Positions 62,101-64,000 of a DNA stretch of 64,000 bases are shown one piece after another. A model generated the notes under the pieces. It was given only the letters and a program-made list of their open reading frames with translations, did not search any database and was not told the DNA's origin. Location of the stretch: the NCBI GenBank assembly GCA_963842505.1, contig CAWJGZ010000001.1, forward strand, positions 1,984,001 through 2,048,000. The letters are read 5' to 3'. Origin of the DNA: PALSA-129 sp963842505 (GTDB lineage: Bacteria; Acidobacteriota; Terriglobia; Bryobacterales; Bryobacteraceae). The translations under genes were made by a program, and so were the position numbers. Every line of letters begins with the position of its first letter. Positions within the stretch are counted from its first letter, which is position 1.

Positions 62101-63153
62101 TTAAGCCGCCTTCTCGACCTCCACTTTGGCCCCCGATGGAGCGTGGGGCTGGAACGGCTGGCCGGACTTGTCGACCGCCAACAGATACGCCACCAGCTTC
62201 CGCGCCACCGCCAGGGTGGCCCGGTTGCGATTCCCGCGCTCCACTTCCCGCGCGTGTACCGCCGCCAATTGCGGGTTCCACCGCGGCGCCACCTTCGCCG
62301 CTTCGACCAGCACCGTCTGCAGATGCGCGTTGCGCTGTTTCGAGATCGGTGCCCGCTGCTGGTGGTCGGCCGAGGCCACCTGTGCCGAGGTCAGCCCGCA
62401 GTAGCTCACCGCCTTCGCCACCGAGGAGAAGCGGTGCGGGTTGCCCACTTCCAGAATCCACGTCAGCGCCGTCACCGGCCCCACCCCGCGAATGCTGCCC
62501 AGCATCCTCACCCGCTTGCTCAGCAGTGGATCTTTTTGCAGCCTGGCCAGTAACTGCCGCTGCGTGGCTTCGAACATCTCCATCGCCCCGCGGCTCAGCC
62601 GCAGCAGCTCCTTCACCGATTCCGGCACCTCTTCCAGGCGGTCCAGCAGTTCCGTGAAGTAGGACTTGCCGTGCAGCCGCTGCTTGTTGTACTCCGCTCC
62701 CGTTTCCATCAGCAGGCCGCTCATCTTGTTCTGCAGGCGCACCGACTGCGCCACCACCAGGTTGCGGTAGCGCAGCAACCGCCGCAACTCGCGGATTTCC
62801 ACCGGCGCCACGTAGCACGCCGGCAGTAAGTTGCACCGCACCAGGTCGGCGATCTTCCGCGCGTCCAGCCGGTCGTTCTTCTTCTTGGAGGCGCCGATGG
62901 CCTTCATCATCGCCGGGTGTCCCATCTGCAGCTCCGCCGCAAAGGGCTTCCACGTGTCGTAGATCCAGCCGCTGAACAGCGTCGCTTCCATCGCGCCCTG
63001 CCACGGCTCCTGGCGTCGCTGGGCCCACTGGCGCAGCGTGTCGTGCGTGGCTCGCAACTTGCCCTCCTCGACAATCTGCCCGTCGGAGGTCTTCACGCAG
63101 TAGCTGATGGTTTTCTTGTGGACATCGAATCCGATATAGTGGTTGACGTTCAT
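62101..63153 (-). CDS. IS110/IS1111-family transposase (DEDD plus Tnp20 domains)
   Basis: This RNA-guided recombinase has 350 residues. The N-terminal RuvC-like DEDD domain has Asp10 (GFDVHKK), Glu56 (MEATLFSGW), Asp94 and Asp97 (NDRLDARK). The C-terminal Tnp20 domain has IRGVGPVTALTWILEVG (helix-hairpin-helix-like) and VSYCGLTSAQ, then ISKQRNAHLQ, which carries the conserved Ser (Ser271). No frameshift or stop is seen, so it may be active. The ATG at 63153 has AGGAG in front; an in-frame extension to 63207 lacks support. It is the only gene of the element. IS110 enzymes use a bridge RNA to pair target and donor DNA. Confidence 0.95.
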   Translation of the reverse strand: MNVNHYIGFDVHKKTISYCVKTSDGQIVEEGKLRATHDTLRQWAQRRQEPWQGAMEATLFSGWIYDTWKPFAAELQMGHPAMMKAIGASKKKNDRLDARKIADLVRCNLLPACYVAPVEIRELRRLLRYRNLVVAQSVRLQNKMSGLLMETGAEYNKQRLHGKSYFTELLDRLEEVPESVKELLRLSRGAMEMFEATQRQLLARLQKDPLLSKRVRMLGSIRGVGPVTALTWILEVGNPHRFSSVAKAVSYCGLTSAQVASADHQQRAPISKQRNAHLQTVLVEAAKVAPRWNPQLAAVHAREVERGNRNRATLAVARKLVAYLLAVDKSGQPFQPHAPSGAKVEVEKAA

Positions 63154-63257
63154 GGGGTTCTCCTGTTTGAGGTTTCCGAGCCGGCTGTTCCGAGCCGGTC
63201 TCGGCATTGTACCCTTCAGGAGAACCCTTCGCCATCGCAGCCCTTATACATTCAAAC

Positions 63258-63489
63258 AGGCCATCGCTTTTCGTGGCCTGTTGCAGAGGGCCGTCGGCCC
63301 GCGAGATTTCATGAAAGAGTGCGCCGAGCCTCGCTGCTCGTGGAGCGGGCCTCCGGCCCGCAACGCCGGCTTTCCAGCCGGCGCCCCGCATTTTCGACCC
63401 CGTCATGCTTAGCTGAAGAGGGCGCTTGACAGACGACTAAAACCGATCGTCTGTCCCACCCCCGACGCCGGCTTAAGTGAACAGCATTG
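63258..63489 (+). repeat. Right fragment of MITE-like repeat, with a further insertion
   Basis: 63258-63281 matches 4506-4529 of the intact copy with small changes (GGCCATCGC and TGGCCTGT). From about 63282 to 63401 there is extra sequence not in the intact copy, containing CGGGCC/GGCCCG and GCCGGC/GCCGGC hairpins. From 63402 to 63489 the repeat resumes (GTCATGCTTAGC onward, GACAGACGA/TCGTCTGTC hairpin, CTTAAGTGAACAGCATTG end). The repeat was thus split by the IS and also grew by a second, smaller palindromic insertion. Confidence 0.8.
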
Positions 63490-63735
63490 CGGCTAGGGTG
63501 AGGTTCTTGCGATCCGCCATCTTCATGCAATTCAGTCTCTCACGGAAACGCCTGGCCTTGGCCCCAGCCTCCGCATTTCCGGCATTACCGCGGTGGGCGA
63601 TCCCCAAGAAGCGCAAGTGGCGCTTCGGGCGCTCTTGTGGCGCACGCACTCGTGCGTGCCGTGTCCCCACTCTTGGGGACACGCAGCGGGCTCGACTTCG
63701 GATTTTCAGAGTCTAATAATAATGAAGTTAAGGAA
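63490..63735 (+). other. Intergenic region before the second permease gene
   Basis: No gene is supported here. It holds a run of tandem hairpins at 63608-63682 and AT-rich sequence (63714-63730) that could carry the promoter of the downstream permease. Confidence 0.5.
63608..63682 (+). repeat. Three tandem perfect hairpins
   Basis: GAAGCGC/GCGCTTC (63608-63614 with 63620-63626), GCACGCA/TGCGTGC (63642-63648 with 63653-63659) and GTGTCCCCA/TGGGGACAC (63661-63669 with 63674-63682) follow one another. All stems are perfect, with loops of 4-5 bases. They are typical of dispersed intergenic repeats and could act as terminators. Confidence 0.7.
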
Positions 63736-64000
63736 ATGGCCGTTTTTCTGGACGACCTCCGTTTTGGGATGCGCATGCTGCGCAAGAGCCCCGGGCTGAC
63801 GGTGGCGGCAGTGGCGACTCTGGCACTCGGAATCGGCGCGACCAGCGCGGTCTTCAGCATCGTGAATGCGGCCATGTTGCGGCCGCTGCCCTATCCCGAT
63901 CCGCAGCAGCTGGTGGTGATATGGGGAACGGACAACCGCCAGGTCGGGTCGAGCCTGGCGCCCATTGCCAACAGGCTGCCACGCAACAAGACCATGACCC
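63736..64000 (+). CDS. MacB/FtsX-type ADOP permease, 3' truncated by window edge
   Basis: This is the N-terminus of another duplicated orphan permease. It begins MAVFLDDLRFGMRMLRKSPGLTVAAVATLALGIGATSAVFSIVNAAMLRPLPYPD, which matches the start of the 41299-43764 protein in every key block (the DLR.A/GMR segment, LALGIGA, the VFSIVNAV strand and LRPLP). Only 88 codons are inside the window. AAGG precedes the ATG. The frame is open to the window end. Confidence 0.88.
   Translation, partial: MAVFLDDLRFGMRMLRKSPGLTVAAVATLALGIGATSAVFSIVNAAMLRPLPYPDPQQLVVIWGTDNRQVGSSLAPIANRLPRNKTMT

Larger units (their letters stand above)
61788..63257 (-). mobile_element. IS1111/IS110-type insertion sequence, complete
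   Basis: A 1470-bp element has one DEDD transposase gene on the minus strand and no terminal inverted repeats. Instead it has perfect 9-bp subterminal inverted repeats, ATAAGGGCT (61795-61803) and AGCCCTTAT (63239-63247), set in from the ends by 7 and 10 bases, which is the mark of the IS1111 group. Boundaries come from the uninterrupted repeat at 4477-4619: the target is GTGGGAC followed by (A/G)GGCCATCGC. The dinucleotide AC appears at both ends (61786-61787, 63256-63257) and is the likely recombination core. About 313 non-coding bases follow the transposase. Confidence 0.88.

Noticed and set aside
61763..63406. 547-codon minus-strand frame spanning the IS
   Set aside because: It overlaps the DEDD transposase in another frame, has low-complexity Gly/Ala/Arg composition and no motif.
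63473..63682. 69-codon minus-strand frame near the right end
   Set aside because: It runs through the palindromic repeats and hairpins and has no recognisable domain or ribosome-binding site.

Overview
The window is high-GC, gene-dense bacterial chromosome. It most likely comes from an Acidobacteriota member of the Solibacter/Bryobacter type. The signs are two copies of the duplicated MacB/FtsX-like permease family that is expanded in that phylum (41299-43764 and the truncated copy at 63736), a tandem pair of about 230-residue exported proteins of a type I associate with Acidobacteria (20592-22102), many signal-peptide TPR proteins, and abundant small palindromic intergenic repeats. The organism is inferred from gene content, not from a marker search.

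Layout. 2-8733: a truncated CDF metal transporter, a GT-C glycosyltransferase-like membrane protein, a PilZ protein, groES, an OmpH/Skp-like chaperone, citrate synthase, a Met/Cys-type PLP lyase and a circularly permuted ATP-grasp-like protein. 8936-15991: TPR proteins, miaA, two cyclophilins, DUF983 and plsC. 16051-19043: a housekeeping operon rsfS-rlmH-accD-folC. 19079-22102: an M15-like protein, hpt and the tandem paralogs. 22346-33105: rplA-rplJ-rplL-rpoB-rpoC, closed by a clear intrinsic terminator; rplA is not preceded by rplK. 33300-41229: one long forward run that ends in an NAD-dependent epimerase, a PAP2 phosphotransferase, a GNAT-like acyltransferase and a serine-palmitoyltransferase-like enzyme. 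I read these four as a candidate ceramide/sphingolipid operon.

41299-61516: accessory and housekeeping genes, including free methionine-(R)-sulfoxide reductase, a selenocysteine tRNA (selC, 44750-44843), an M48 protease, a MauE-thioredoxin fusion, hemL overlapping a geranylgeranyl-reductase-like flavoprotein, an OmpA-family protein, a very large M14 peptidase and several exported proteins. The selC gene implies that this genome decodes UGA as selenocysteine, although no selenoprotein is visible here.

61517-64000: a mobile and repeat region. An IS1111/IS110-type insertion sequence (61788-63257) has landed inside a copy of a MITE-like palindromic repeat; an undisturbed copy lies at 4477-4619, so the target site can be reconstructed. 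The 313 bases downstream of the transposase can fold into a two-domain RNA. That RNA carries short matches to the left target, right target, right element end and left element end, in the order expected of a bridge/seekRNA guide. This is the most interesting observation in the window.
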